Assembly: GCF_023660105.1 (NCBI RefSeq)
Contig: NZ_JAMHGA010000034.1
Coordinates: 62,001-126,000, forward strand
DNA length: 64,000 nucleotides
Origin: Desulfovibrio aminophilus
GTDB lineage: Bacteria; Desulfobacterota; Desulfovibrionia; Desulfovibrionales; Desulfovibrionaceae
Direction: 5' to 3'
Under the pieces are notes generated by a model that saw only the letters and a program-made list of their open reading frames with translations, made no database searches and had not been told where the DNA came from. This document shows positions 8,575 to 17,117 of this stretch, in pieces. The translations under genes were made by a program, and so were the position numbers. Numbering within the stretch: position 1 is the stretch's first letter; every line of letters starts with the position of its first letter.

Positions 8575-10442
8575 CCGGAGTCTGGAGCCCGGGCGGGGCG
8601 GACCTTTCGGCCCTGGCCCGGGGCATGGCCGGAACCCTGGCCCATCGCGGCCCGGACGGGGAGGGGGCCTGGGCCGAGCCGGACGCGGGCCTGGCCCTGG
8701 GGCACCGGCGGCTGGCCGTGCTGGAGCTTTCGCCCCTGGGCGCGCAGCCCATGCTCTCGGCCGACGGCCGCTACGTCCTGGCCTTCAACGGCGAGATATA
8801 CAACCACCTGGACCTGCGCCGGGAGCTGGAGAGTCTGGGCCACCGCTTCCGGGGCGGCTCGGACACCGAGACCGTTCTGGCGGCCTGCCTCCAGTGGGGG
8901 CCGCGCGGGGCCGTGGAGCGCTGCGCGGGCATGTTCGCCCTGGCCCTCTGGGACCGCCGGGAGCGGGCCCTGCGCCTGGTGCGCGACCGCCTGGGGGTCA
9001 AGCCGCTGTATTACGGCCGGGCCGGGCGCGACCTTGTGTTCGGCTCGGAGCTCAAGGCCCTCGCCGCGCACCCGGAATTCGACCGGGGAGTGGACCGCGA
9101 CGCCCTGGCCCTGTTCTTCCGCCACGCCTACATCCCCGCGCCGCGCACCATCCATCCGGATGCGCGCAAGCTCCGGCCCGGGAGCATCCTGACCCTGCGG
9201 AGCCCTTCGGACCCCGGTGTGGAGGAGGTCTACTGGGATGCGGAGCGGGTCTGGCGGGCGGGCGCGGCCGCGCCTTTCGCCGGCGGCGAGGAGGAGGCCG
9301 CCGAGGCGCTGGAATCCCTGCTGGCCCGGGCCGTGGAGCAGCGCCTGCTCTCCGACGTGCCCCTGGGCGCGCTCCTCTCCGGGGGCGTCGACTCCTCCCT
9401 GGTGACGGCGCTCATGAGCAAGCGTGGCGGTCCACCGCCCAGAACCTACACCATCGGCTTCCGCGAGGCGGGCTTCGACGAGGCCCCCCAGGCCCGGGCC
9501 GTGGCCGCGCACCTGGGAACGGAGCACGTCGAGCTGTACGTGGGCCCGGGCGAACTGCTGGAGGCCGTGCCGGAGATTCCCCGGCATTGGGACGAGCCCT
9601 TCGGGGATTCCTCCCAGGTGCCCACGCTCCTGGTCTGCCGCCTGGCGCGGCGGCACGTCACGGTCTGCCTGGGCGGGGACGGCGGGGACGAACTGTTCCT
9701 CGGCTACGAGCGCTACCGCCTCGGGATCGCGGCCTGGAACATGCTGCGCCGGATTCCGGCCCCGTTGCGCGCCGCGCTGGCGGGCCTGGGCCGGAGGATT
9801 CCCTGGTCCTGGTACCGGACCCTGGGGGTCTGGGGCGCGCGCGTCGGCTGGCGCATGGAGGCCCTGCGTTCCCGCGACCTGCCCGGCCTGTACCGCTACC
9901 TCTGTTCCCACTCCAAGACCCCGGAGCGCCTGGTCCCGGGAGCCGTGGAGCCGCCCACGGCCTTCACCTCCACCGATCCCTCGGGCCTGGACCATTGGGC
10001 CTACATGAGCCTGGTGGATGTGAAGAGCTACCTGCCGGACGACATCCTGGTGAAGGTGGACCGCGCCGGAATGGCCTTCGGCCTGGAGCTGCGTTCGCCG
10101 TTCCTGGACCATCGGCTTGTGGAGTTCGCCGCGACCCTGCCCACGGAGATGCGCGCGGGCAAGCGGCTGCCGCGCCGCGTGCTCCACCGCCACGTGCCGC
10201 GATCCCTGGTGGATCGGCCCAAGATGGGCTTCGGCGCGCCCGTGGCCCGCTGGCTGCGCGGGGAGCTGCGCCCCTGGTGCGAGGACCTGCTCGCCCCGGC
10301 CCGGCTGCGGCGGCAGGGATTCCTCGACCCGGGGGAGGTGGGCCGCATGTGGCGGGAGTTTTTGGGCGGCCGGGAATACTGGCAGGCCCATCTCTGGGAC
10401 GCTCTCATGTTCCAGGCCTGGCTGGCGGCGCGGGGGGATTGA
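8562..10442 (+). CDS. asnB: Asparagine synthase (glutamine-hydrolysing) family protein
   Basis: This is a 626-residue AsnB-like enzyme. It begins at a GTG that places the catalytic cysteine at residue 2 (MCGIAGVW), forming the N-terminal class II glutamine amidotransferase, and carries the ATP-pyrophosphatase loop LSGGVDSSLV near residue 272 in the synthetase domain. Members of this family inside glycan clusters often amidate a sugar acid or amino-acid substituent rather than making free asparagine. Its start overlaps the preceding methyltransferase gene by 13 bases, and its stop lies one base before the next ATG. The family is certain; the acceptor is inferred. Confidence 0.88.
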   Translation: MCGIAGVWSPGGADLSALARGMAGTLAHRGPDGEGAWAEPDAGLALGHRRLAVLELSPLGAQPMLSADGRYVLAFNGEIYNHLDLRRELESLGHRFRGGSDTETVLAACLQWGPRGAVERCAGMFALALWDRRERALRLVRDRLGVKPLYYGRAGRDLVFGSELKALAAHPEFDRGVDRDALALFFRHAYIPAPRTIHPDARKLRPGSILTLRSPSDPGVEEVYWDAERVWRAGAAAPFAGGEEEAAEALESLLARAVEQRLLSDVPLGALLSGGVDSSLVTALMSKRGGPPPRTYTIGFREAGFDEAPQARAVAAHLGTEHVELYVGPGELLEAVPEIPRHWDEPFGDSSQVPTLLVCRLARRHVTVCLGGDGGDELFLGYERYRLGIAAWNMLRRIPAPLRAALAGLGRRIPWSWYRTLGVWGARVGWRMEALRSRDLPGLYRYLCSHSKTPERLVPGAVEPPTAFTSTDPSGLDHWAYMSLVDVKSYLPDDILVKVDRAGMAFGLELRSPFLDHRLVEFAATLPTEMRAGKRLPRRVLHRHVPRSLVDRPKMGFGAPVARWLRGELRPWCEDLLAPARLRRQGFLDPGEVGRMWREFLGGREYWQAHLWDALMFQAWLAARGD

Positions 10443-10443
10443 G

Positions 10444-11589
10444 ATGGCGGGGCGTCGTCTGCGCGTCTTTTTTCTCATCCGGGACCTGAATCTGGGCGGG
10501 GCCGAACGCCAGCTCGTGCTCCTGGCCAACGGATTGGCCGCACGAGGCCATGTGGTGGCCGTGGCCGTGTTCTACGGCGGCGGGGCGCTGGAACGCGACC
10601 TGCGGGGCGTCGAGCTGTTCGATCTCGGCAAGCGCGGCCGATGGGACCTGACGGCGTTTTATCGCCGCCTGGCGGCCCTGGTCCTCCGTTTCCGGCCGGA
10701 CGTGCTCCACGGCTATCTCGGCACGGCCAACGTCCTGACCGTGGCGCTGCGGCCGTTCGCGCCGCGAGCCAGGATATTCTGGGGGCTGCGCGCCTCGGAC
10801 GTCGATTGGAGTCATTACGGTCCGGCCTGGCGGCTGTCGGCCCGGCTGGAGGCCCTGTGTTCGCCCCTGGCCCACGGGATCGTGGCCAATTCACACGCCG
10901 GGCTGGAGGCCGCCGCTCGGCGGGGTTTTCCCCGCAACCGGCTGGTCCACGTGCCCAACGGCGTGGACGGCGCGGTTTTCGCCCCGGACCGCGAGCGCGG
11001 CGCGCCGCTGCGCCGGGAGTGGACGGCGGGCGGCGCTCGGACCCTGGTGGGCCTGGTGGGCCGCACCGACCCCATGAAGGATCATGAAACCTTTCTGCGC
11101 GCCGCGGCCCTGGCCCGCCGCGAGCGGCCGGACCTGGGCTTCGTCTGCGTGGGCGGAGGGGAGGCGGGTCTGGCCGGGCGGTCGCGGGAGCTGGGCCGGG
11201 AACTGGGATTGGGCTCCGCGCTGGTCTGGGCCGGGCCGCGCGTGGACATGCCCGCGGTCTACAACGCCCTGGACCTGCTTTGCCTGTCCTCAGCCTTCGG
11301 CGAGGGGTTTCCCAACGTGGTTGGCGAGGCCATGAGCTGCGGCCTGCCCTGCGCGGTCACGGACGTGGGCGACGCGGCCGCCATCGTCGGGGACCTGGGC
11401 GTGGTGGTTCCGCCGCGCGATCCCAAGGCCCTGGCCGACGGCCTGCTGGCTCTTGTCGGACACTTGGAGCGCGAGGGCGGGGCGCTCCGGGAACGGGTCC
11501 GGGCGCGGGTGCTGGAGCGCTTCGGGGTGGATGCCCTGGTGGAGCGGACCGAGGCCCTGCTCCTGGAAGCGGCTATTCGCCGTCCTTGA
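10444..11589 (+). CDS. GT4-family glycosyltransferase
   Basis: A 381-residue GT-B glycosyltransferase. The N-terminus LRVFFLIRDLNLGGAERQLV is the classic GT4 acceptor-side motif, and the donor domain contains VGLVGRTDPMKDHETFL and SSAFGEGFPNVVGEAMSCG. It is the last gene of the glycan locus and overlaps the convergent small gene at 11573 by 17 bases. The first 327 bases of the longer open frame lie inside the asparagine-synthase gene in another frame and are rejected; ATG 10444, directly after that stop, is the natural start. Confidence 0.87.
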   Translation: MAGRRLRVFFLIRDLNLGGAERQLVLLANGLAARGHVVAVAVFYGGGALERDLRGVELFDLGKRGRWDLTAFYRRLAALVLRFRPDVLHGYLGTANVLTVALRPFAPRARIFWGLRASDVDWSHYGPAWRLSARLEALCSPLAHGIVANSHAGLEAAARRGFPRNRLVHVPNGVDGAVFAPDRERGAPLRREWTAGGARTLVGLVGRTDPMKDHETFLRAAALARRERPDLGFVCVGGGEAGLAGRSRELGRELGLGSALVWAGPRVDMPAVYNALDLLCLSSAFGEGFPNVVGEAMSCGLPCAVTDVGDAAAIVGDLGVVVPPRDPKALADGLLALVGHLEREGGALRERVRARVLERFGVDALVERTEALLLEAAIRRP

Positions 11590-11833
11590 TGAGCCGCTGG
11601 GCCACGTCCAGGTCGTAGAGCGCCAGGGGGTTGCGGTCCTGGCCGCGCTCCCGGAACATCTCGGCCGCGGCCTTGACGATCTCCAGGGAGAGCCAGCCGT
11701 GGCGCTCCCAGATGTCCGGGTCCTCGCGGCTCCAGAGCCGGAATTCGATGCGCCCCAAGTTGTCGCGCACGTACATGCGCGTGTCGTGGTTCTGCAAGCT
11801 GGGGTGGTAGTAGAGTCCTCTGTCGTCCTTCAT
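11573..11833 (-). CDS. Small conserved protein of unknown function
   Basis: An 86-residue soluble, mildly acidic protein beginning MKDDRGLYYHPSLQN, with no signal peptide or membrane segment. I do not recognise a named family. The ATG overlaps the stop of the upstream cysteine-cluster gene (ATGA at 11830-11833), indicating translational coupling and joint function. The central LGRIEFRLWSRED stretch and the aromatic residues suggest a folded domain. Its 3' end overlaps the convergent glycosyltransferase gene. Confidence 0.75.
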   Translation of the reverse strand: MKDDRGLYYHPSLQNHDTRMYVRDNLGRIEFRLWSREDPDIWERHGWLSLEIVKAAAEMFRERGQDRNPLALYDLDVAQRLIKDGE

Positions 11834-12459
11834 GCGTGTCTCCGTGCGGCGGTGAGTGCGGGCGTCAGCCGTTCCAGCGGGCGTCCGAACAGGAAGTCCA
11901 GGATCGCGGGGTCCATGCCCGATTTTTCCGTCAGGAGCAAGCGGACCTCGCGGTCCCAGGCCAGCATGGCGGCCCGGCTTCGCCGGTCTTCGGGAGTGTC
12001 GCCCTCCAGCAGCGCGGCATAGGCGGACACCGGGCAGCGCCGCTCGTGCTCGGCCACGAGCTCCAGCAGGGGATGCCCGGCGGGCAGGATGTCGCGCCGG
12101 GTCAGCCGGTTCCGGGCGTAGACCCGTTCGATCTCCCGGGTGTCGCGGCAGGACAGGGCCCGGCATTCCAGCGGCCGGGCCGCGTAGATGGCGCAGGCCG
12201 CGCCCTCGTCGGAGAGGAAGAGGCAGGTCCAGGCCCCGTCGCGGCCCTTGATCTTGACGATTTCCCCCTCCAGAGGCGCGACCGTCCCGGTGATCTGATC
12301 CAGGGCGGGCTCCCCGGCGCGCAGGGTCACCAGATGGACGAGGTCCGGCCCGCCGGGAGCGCGCAGCAGGGGCAGGTCGTCCGTGTGCAGGGCCGGGCCG
12401 CCCTTGCGGCAACATTCCCCGCAGCGGGCGCAGGTGGTGGTGTTTCGTTCCGAACTCAA
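11830..12459 (-). CDS. YkgJ-type cysteine-cluster protein
   Basis: This 209-residue protein has an N-terminal CARCGECCRKGG motif (residues 10-17) and later cysteines (CAIYAARPLECRALSC), the pattern of the YkgJ/UPF0153 cysteine-cluster family thought to bind Zn or an Fe-S centre. The biochemical function is unknown in the family. It is the promoter-proximal gene of a two-gene unit with the small protein at 11573 and is transcribed divergently from the dsr operon. Confidence 0.82.
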   Translation of the reverse strand: MSSERNTTTCARCGECCRKGGPALHTDDLPLLRAPGGPDLVHLVTLRAGEPALDQITGTVAPLEGEIVKIKGRDGAWTCLFLSDEGAACAIYAARPLECRALSCRDTREIERVYARNRLTRRDILPAGHPLLELVAEHERRCPVSAYAALLEGDTPEDRRSRAAMLAWDREVRLLLTEKSGMDPAILDFLFGRPLERLTPALTAARRHA

Positions 12460-12639
12460 GTTTTTCTTGAAATGGGGGTGACTTTTGGGTAATAATTCAC
12501 AAGCGCCCGCTCATGCGGGCGACGCCCCCCTGGTTACCCGCATGGCCGACGGATGGCAAGGGAGGTCCGGAAGGCCCTTTTGGGAGGCCGCCGCCTGACG
12601 CGGCGTTCTTCCGATGGGTCGCTGTCCGGCGTTTTTCGG

Positions 12640-12669
12640 TTGACAAAAAATGCGGCTCTTCCGTACATT
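12640..12669 (+). promoter_or_regulatory. Sigma-70 promoter in the dsr leader region
   Basis: TTGACA (12640-12645, perfect) is followed after 18 bases by TACATT (12664-12669). The predicted start, near 12676, is about 187 bases ahead of dsrA. It is the best promoter between the divergent cysteine-cluster gene and dsrA, and lies just before a terminator-like hairpin. Confidence 0.65.
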
Positions 12670-12697
12670 GTGGAGCCTGCATTCTGTTTACCGCTTT

Positions 12698-12741
12698 GGG
12701 CTTTCGCGGGTGGCTGAAGAACGCGCAAGCCCCTGTTTTTT
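12698..12741 (+). terminator. Terminator-like hairpin in the dsrAB leader (possible attenuator)
   Basis: GGGCTTTCGCG (12698-12708) pairs with CGCGCAAGCCC (12722-12732) except for one internal T-C mismatch, leaving a 13-base loop. CTG and then six T residues follow (12736-12741). This is the form of an intrinsic terminator, located between the promoter at 12640 and the dsrA start at 12863. It either attenuates dsrAB or ends a small RNA of about 65 bases. Confidence 0.6.
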
Positions 12742-12862
12742 CTCCGTTCCTTGACTTCAGAGGATATTCGTCCGGGCATGACGGCCTCCGCCGCGGGTCG
12801 ATGGTCTGGGCGTGCGAGAGTTGGCTGGTAACATTTTAAAAAAAACAATGGAGGTTAAGGGA

Positions 12863-14176
12863 ATGGCGAAACACAAAACCCCCTTGTTGGACCAGCTGGA
12901 AAGCGGGCCGTGGCCCAGCTTCGTGTCCGACATAAAGCAGGAATGCGACAGCAGGGCCAAGAACGCCAAGGGCGTCGACTATCAGATCCCGGCCGACTGC
13001 CCGGACGACCTGCTGGGCGTCCTTGAAATGTCCTATGTGGACGGCGAGACCCACTGGAAGCACGGCGGCATCGTGGGCGTGTTCGGCTACGGCGGCGGCG
13101 TCATCGGCCGCTACTGCGACCAGCCCCAGATGTTCCCCGGCGTGGCGCACTTCCACACCGTGCGCGTGAACCAGCCCTCCGGCCTGTACTACAAGACCGA
13201 CTTCCTCCGTCAGCTCTGCGACCTGTGGGAGCTCCGCGGTTCCGGTCTGACCAACATGCACGGCTCCACGGGCGACATCGTGCTCCTGGGCACGACCACC
13301 CCGCAGCTGGAAGAGATCTTCTTCGAGCTGACCCACAACATGAACAACGACCTCGGCGGCTCGGGCTCCAACCTGCGCACCCCGTCCTGCTGCCTGGGCC
13401 AGTCCCGTTGTGAGTTCGCCTGCATCGACACGCAGCAGCTCTGCTACGACCTGACCAACACCTATCAGGACGAGCTGCACCGCCCGGCCTTCCCCTACAA
13501 GTTCAAGTTCAAGATCGACGGCTGCCCGAACGGTTGCGTGGCCGCCATCGCCCGTTCCGACTTCTCGATCATCGGCACCTGGCGCGACGAGATCCGCATC
13601 GATCAGAAGGTCGTGGCCGCCTACGCCGGCGGCGAGATCAAGCCCAACGCCGGCGCCCACGCCGGTCGCGACTGGGGCAAGTTCGACATCCAGAAGGAAG
13701 TCGTCGAGCGCTGTCCCTCCGGCTGCATCCGCTACGAGGGCGGCAAGCTGGAGATCAACAACAAGGAGTGCGTGCGCTGCATGCACTGCATCAACACCAT
13801 GCCGCGCGCCCTGCGGATCGGTAACGACCGCGGCGCCAGCATCCTTTGCGGCGCCAAGGCCCCCATCCTGGACGGCCCGCAGATGTCTTCCCTGCTCGTG
13901 CCCTTCATCAAGGCCGAGGAGCCCTACTCCGAGATCAAGGAAGTCATTGAGAACATCTGGGACTGGTGGATGGAGGAAGGCAAGAACCGCGAGCGTCTGG
14001 GCGAGACCATGAAGCGTCTCTCCTTCCAGAAGCTCCTGGATGTGACCAATATCAAGGCCGATGCCCGCCACGTCCGCGAGCCGCGCCACAACCCGTACAT
14101 CTTCTGGAAGGAAGAGGAAGTGACGGGCGGCTGGAAGCGCGAAATCGCCGACTACAGAAAGAAGCACCAGAAGTAA
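12863..14176 (+). CDS. dsrA: Dissimilatory (bi)sulfite reductase alpha subunit
   Basis: At 437 residues it has the length I recall for Desulfovibrio vulgaris DsrA, and the opening MAKHKTPLLDQLESGPWPS is near-diagnostic. DsrAB reduces sulfite, with DsrC, in the last stage of sulfate respiration in the cytoplasm. The siroheme-[4Fe-4S] ligand motifs are visible as CLGQSRC and CPNGC, and a ferredoxin-type insert has C303, C306 and C309 (CVRCMHC). The start at 12863 has GGAGG at 12850-12854; the 17-residue upstream extension is rejected. dsrB follows after 18 bases. Confidence 0.99.
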   Translation: MAKHKTPLLDQLESGPWPSFVSDIKQECDSRAKNAKGVDYQIPADCPDDLLGVLEMSYVDGETHWKHGGIVGVFGYGGGVIGRYCDQPQMFPGVAHFHTVRVNQPSGLYYKTDFLRQLCDLWELRGSGLTNMHGSTGDIVLLGTTTPQLEEIFFELTHNMNNDLGGSGSNLRTPSCCLGQSRCEFACIDTQQLCYDLTNTYQDELHRPAFPYKFKFKIDGCPNGCVAAIARSDFSIIGTWRDEIRIDQKVVAAYAGGEIKPNAGAHAGRDWGKFDIQKEVVERCPSGCIRYEGGKLEINNKECVRCMHCINTMPRALRIGNDRGASILCGAKAPILDGPQMSSLLVPFIKAEEPYSEIKEVIENIWDWWMEEGKNRERLGETMKRLSFQKLLDVTNIKADARHVREPRHNPYIFWKEEEVTGGWKREIADYRKKHQK

Positions 14177-14194
14177 CAAGAGGGGGACACCACT

Positions 14195-15340
14195 ATGGCC
14201 TTCATCTCTTCCGGATACAATCCCGAAAAACCGATGGAAAACCGGATCACGGACATCGGTCCCCGGCACTTCGAGGAGTTCCTGCCTCCGGTCATCAAAA
14301 AGAACAAGGGCACCTGGGCCTACCACGAGATCCTCGAGCCCGGCGTCCTGCTGCACGTGGCCGACTCCGGCGACAAGGTCTACACCGTGCGTTGCGGCGC
14401 CGCCCGCCTGATGACCATCACGCACATCCGTGAGATCTGCGACATCGCCGACAAGTTCTGCGGCGGTCACCTGCGGTTCACCACCCGCAACAACATCGAG
14501 TTCATGGTCACCACCGAGGACGAGGCCAAGGCCCTGAAGAAGGAGCTCAACGGCCGCAAGTTCTCCGGCGGTTCCTACAAGTTCCCGGTCGGCGGCACCG
14601 GCGCCGGCGTGACCAACATCGTGCACACCCAGGGCTGGGTCCACTGTCACACCCCGGCCACGGACGCCTCCGGCACGGTCAAGGCCACCATGGACGCCGT
14701 GTTCGAAGAGTTCACCAGCATGCGTCTGCCCGCTCCGGTGCGCATCGCCATGGCCTGCTGCCTGAACATGTGCGGCGCCGTGCACTGCTCCGACATCGCC
14801 ATCCTGGGCATTCACCGCAAGCCCCCGATGATCGACCACGAGCACCTGGACAACATGTGCGAAGTGCCCCTGGCCGTCGCCGCCTGCCCCACCGGCGCCA
14901 TCCGTCCCACGAAGACCGAGTGGCAGGGCAAGCAGGTGAACACCGTCGCGGTCAAGGAAGAGCGCTGCATGTTCTGCGGCAACTGCTACACCATGTGCCC
15001 GTCCATGCCGCTTTCCGACAAGGAAGGCGACGGCATCGCCATCATGGTCGGCGGCAAGATCTCCAACCGCATCACCCGCCCGGCCTTCTCCAAGGTCGTG
15101 GTGCCCTTCATCCCGAACGAGCCGCCCCGCTGGCCCACGATGACCAAGGTCATCACGCAGATCCTGGACGCCTACTCCAAGGGCGCCCGCAAGTACGAGC
15201 GCCTGGGCGACTGGGCCAACCGTATCGGCTGGGAGCGCTTCTTCGAGGTGTGCGGCCTGGAGTTCTCGCATCACCTGATCGACGACTTCCGTGATCCGGC
15301 CTACTACACTTGGCGCCAGACCACGCAGTTCAAGTTCTAG
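14195..15340 (+). CDS. dsrB: Dissimilatory (bi)sulfite reductase beta subunit
   Basis: A 381-residue partner of DsrA in the alpha2-beta2 sulfite reductase. It has the DsrB blocks [20 protein letters not shown] and [16 protein letters not shown], with a ferredoxin-like cluster site [12 protein letters not shown] in the second half. AGAGGGGG precedes the ATG. It is co-transcribed with dsrA; a strong hairpin without a T-tract separates it from dsrD. Confidence 0.99.
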   Translation: MAFISSGYNPEKPMENRITDIGPRHFEEFLPPVIKKNKGTWAYHEILEPGVLLHVADSGDKVYTVRCGAARLMTITHIREICDIADKFCGGHLRFTTRNNIEFMVTTEDEAKALKKELNGRKFSGGSYKFPVGGTGAGVTNIVHTQGWVHCHTPATDASGTVKATMDAVFEEFTSMRLPAPVRIAMACCLNMCGAVHCSDIAILGIHRKPPMIDHEHLDNMCEVPLAVAACPTGAIRPTKTEWQGKQVNTVAVKEERCMFCGNCYTMCPSMPLSDKEGDGIAIMVGGKISNRITRPAFSKVVVPFIPNEPPRWPTMTKVITQILDAYSKGARKYERLGDWANRIGWERFFEVCGLEFSHHLIDDFRDPAYYTWRQTTQFKF

Positions 15341-15346
15341 GAAAAC

Positions 15347-15379
15347 GGAGGGCGCGGGGAGGATCTTCCCGCGCCCTCC
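15347..15379 (+). other. Strong hairpin between dsrB and dsrD
   Basis: A perfect 12-bp GC-rich stem (15347-15358 with 15368-15379) and a 9-base loop occupy the 60-base gap between dsrB and dsrD. No U-tract follows, so it probably acts as a 3'-end stabiliser or processing barrier that sets the amount of dsrAB mRNA relative to dsrD. Confidence 0.6.
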
Positions 15380-15400
15380 ACAAACCAAGGGGCTAACGCT

Positions 15401-15643
15401 ATGGCGCTTGAACTCAATGAGGCGAAACAGAAGATCGTTGATTATTGCAACTCCAAGTCCAAGACCAAGACCAAGTTCTACTTCAATGACTTTACGGATC
15501 TGTTCCCGGATGAGAAAGCCCGCGAAGTGAAGAAGGTCCTCACCGCTCTCGTGAACGAGGGCGAGATGGTCTTCTGGTCCAGCGGCAGCACGACCATGTA
15601 CGGCCTCAAGGGCGCCGGCAAGCACGCCGAGGGCGAGGACTAA
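15401..15643 (+). CDS. dsrD: DsrD, winged-helix protein stimulating sulfite reductase
   Basis: An 80-residue protein matching DsrD (about 78 residues), including NEAKQKIVDYCNSKSKTKTK and FYFNDFTDLFPDEKAREVKK. DsrD has a winged-helix fold and is reported to activate DsrAB in sulfate reducers that work in the reductive direction. AAGGGGC lies before the ATG. Its presence supports sulfite reduction rather than sulfur oxidation as the physiological direction of this Dsr system. Confidence 0.97.
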   Translation: MALELNEAKQKIVDYCNSKSKTKTKFYFNDFTDLFPDEKAREVKKVLTALVNEGEMVFWSSGSTTMYGLKGAGKHAEGED

Positions 15644-15675
15644 ACCGCCTTCCGTCCGCAAGGACGTTCGAGAGG

Positions 15676-15705
15676 GCCTTGCCCAGTTCCCTGGGCAAGG
15701 CTTTT
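15676..15705 (+). terminator. Intrinsic terminator after dsrD
   Basis: A perfect 11-bp stem (GCCTTGCCCAG with CTGGGCAAGGC), a TTCC loop and then TTTT form a classical terminator 32 bases after dsrD. The next start codon is only 20 bases further, so the amidase gene has no room for its own promoter downstream of it and would depend on read-through or an upstream internal start. Confidence 0.85.
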
Positions 15706-15725
15706 CTCGTTCCAGGATCAGCGAG

Positions 15726-17117
15726 ATGGCCTCTTTTCCGCGACTCATCCTGGCCGGGCTTTCCGGCGGCTCCGGCAAGACCATCGTGAGCCTCGGGCTC
15801 TGCCGGGCCCTGCTCCAGGCCGGGCACGCCCCGCGCCCCTTCAAGAAGGGGCCGGACTACATCGACGCCACCTGGCTCGGCCTGGCCGCCCGCGCCGGCT
15901 GCTCCAACCTGGATCCCTTCCTGCTCGCTCCCGAAACCCAGCTTTCCCTGTTCGCGGACAAGGCCCGGGGCTACGACCTCGCCGTCATCGAGGGCAACCG
16001 GGGCCTGTTCGACGGCAAGGACCTGGGCGGCAGCTGTTCCACCGCCGAGCTGTCCCGAGTCCTGGCCGCGCCGGTGATCCTGGTCATGGACTGCACCAAG
16101 ATGACCCGCACGGCCGCCGCCGTGGTGGCCGGGTGTCGCCACTTCGAGGCCGGGCTGAACCTGGCCGGGGTGGTGCTCAACCGCACGGCGGGCGAACGCC
16201 ACCGGCGCATCCTGCGCGAGGCCATCGAAGCCTACTCCGACGTGCCCGTGCTGGGCATGCTGCCCAAGATGGCCGAGAATCCCATCCCGGAACGGCACAT
16301 GGGGCTCGTGTCCGACCAGGAGCATGCGGACCGCGAGGCCGCCCTGGACGAGCTGGGACGGCTGGCCGCGCGCTGGCTGGACCTGGACCGCATCCTGGAC
16401 GTGGCGCGCCGGGCCCCGGACCTGCCCGGTCCGGCGGCCCCGCTCTGGACCGGCGCGATCCCGGCCGACGGGCCGGTGATCGGCTATGTCCAGGACGCCG
16501 CGCTCTGGTTCTACTACCCGGAAAATCTGGAAGCCCTCGAACGCGCCGGGGCCCGCCTCGTCCGGCTGAGCCTGCTGGATTCAGCGCCCTGGCCCGAAAT
16601 CCACGGCCTGTATCTGGGCGGTGGATTCCCGGAGACCCAGGCCGAAGGCCTGTCCGCCAACACGGCCATCCGCAACCACGTGCGCGGCCTGGCCGAGGCC
16701 GGACTGCCGATCTACGCCGAGTGCGGCGGCTTCATGTACCTCTGCCGCGCCCTGGAGATGCACGGCCGGGTCTATCCCCTGGCCGGGGTCTTCGACCTGT
16801 CCACCACGCTCTGTCCCAGGCCCCAGGGCCTGGGCTACGTGGAGGCCCTGGTGGAGCGGGACAATCCCTTCCATCCCACGGGGGCCACGGTGCGCGGCCA
16901 CGAGTTCCACTATTCGGCCTGCCTGGCGGCCACCGTCGCCGGATCCGCCGACTTCGCCCTGCGCATGACCCGCGGCCAGGGCCTGTTCCAAGGCCGGGAC
17001 GGCCTGCTGCGGGCCAACGTTTTCGCCGGGTACACGCACATCCACGCCCTGGGCGAACCGCACTGGGCCCCGCGTTTCGCGGCCGCCGCCCAGGCCTACC
17101 GCCTTGCCTCCCGCTGA
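15726..17117 (+). CDS. CobB/CbiA-family amidase, probable siroheme amide synthase for DsrAB
   Basis: A 463-residue protein with the two domains of cobyrinic acid a,c-diamide synthase: an N-terminal ATP-binding domain with P-loop LSGGSGKTIVS, and a C-terminal class I glutamine amidotransferase with nucleophile C333 in YAECGGFMYL. In Desulfovibrio and in DsrN of sulfur oxidisers, this family sits beside dsr genes and is thought to amidate a siroheme carboxylate to give the amidated siroheme of DsrAB. Position directly behind dsrD supports that role; classical cobalamin synthesis is the alternative. The intrinsic terminator upstream suggests low expression relative to dsrABD. Confidence 0.85.
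   Translation: MASFPRLILAGLSGGSGKTIVSLGLCRALLQAGHAPRPFKKGPDYIDATWLGLAARAGCSNLDPFLLAPETQLSLFADKARGYDLAVIEGNRGLFDGKDLGGSCSTAELSRVLAAPVILVMDCTKMTRTAAAVVAGCRHFEAGLNLAGVVLNRTAGERHRRILREAIEAYSDVPVLGMLPKMAENPIPERHMGLVSDQEHADREAALDELGRLAARWLDLDRILDVARRAPDLPGPAAPLWTGAIPADGPVIGYVQDAALWFYYPENLEALERAGARLVRLSLLDSAPWPEIHGLYLGGGFPETQAEGLSANTAIRNHVRGLAEAGLPIYAECGGFMYLCRALEMHGRVYPLAGVFDLSTTLCPRPQGLGYVEALVERDNPFHPTGATVRGHEFHYSACLAATVAGSADFALRMTRGQGLFQGRDGLLRANVFAGYTHIHALGEPHWAPRFAAAAQAYRLASR

Noticed and set aside
12513-12848. Short frames in the dsr leader
   Set aside because: They overlap the promoter and hairpin, lack ribosome sites, and have no recognisable sequence.
12836-15844. A 1002-codon open frame antisense to dsrA, dsrB and dsrD
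   Set aside because: A by-product of GC-biased third positions; its translation is low-complexity (His/Gly/Ala/Val) and it lies opposite certain genes.
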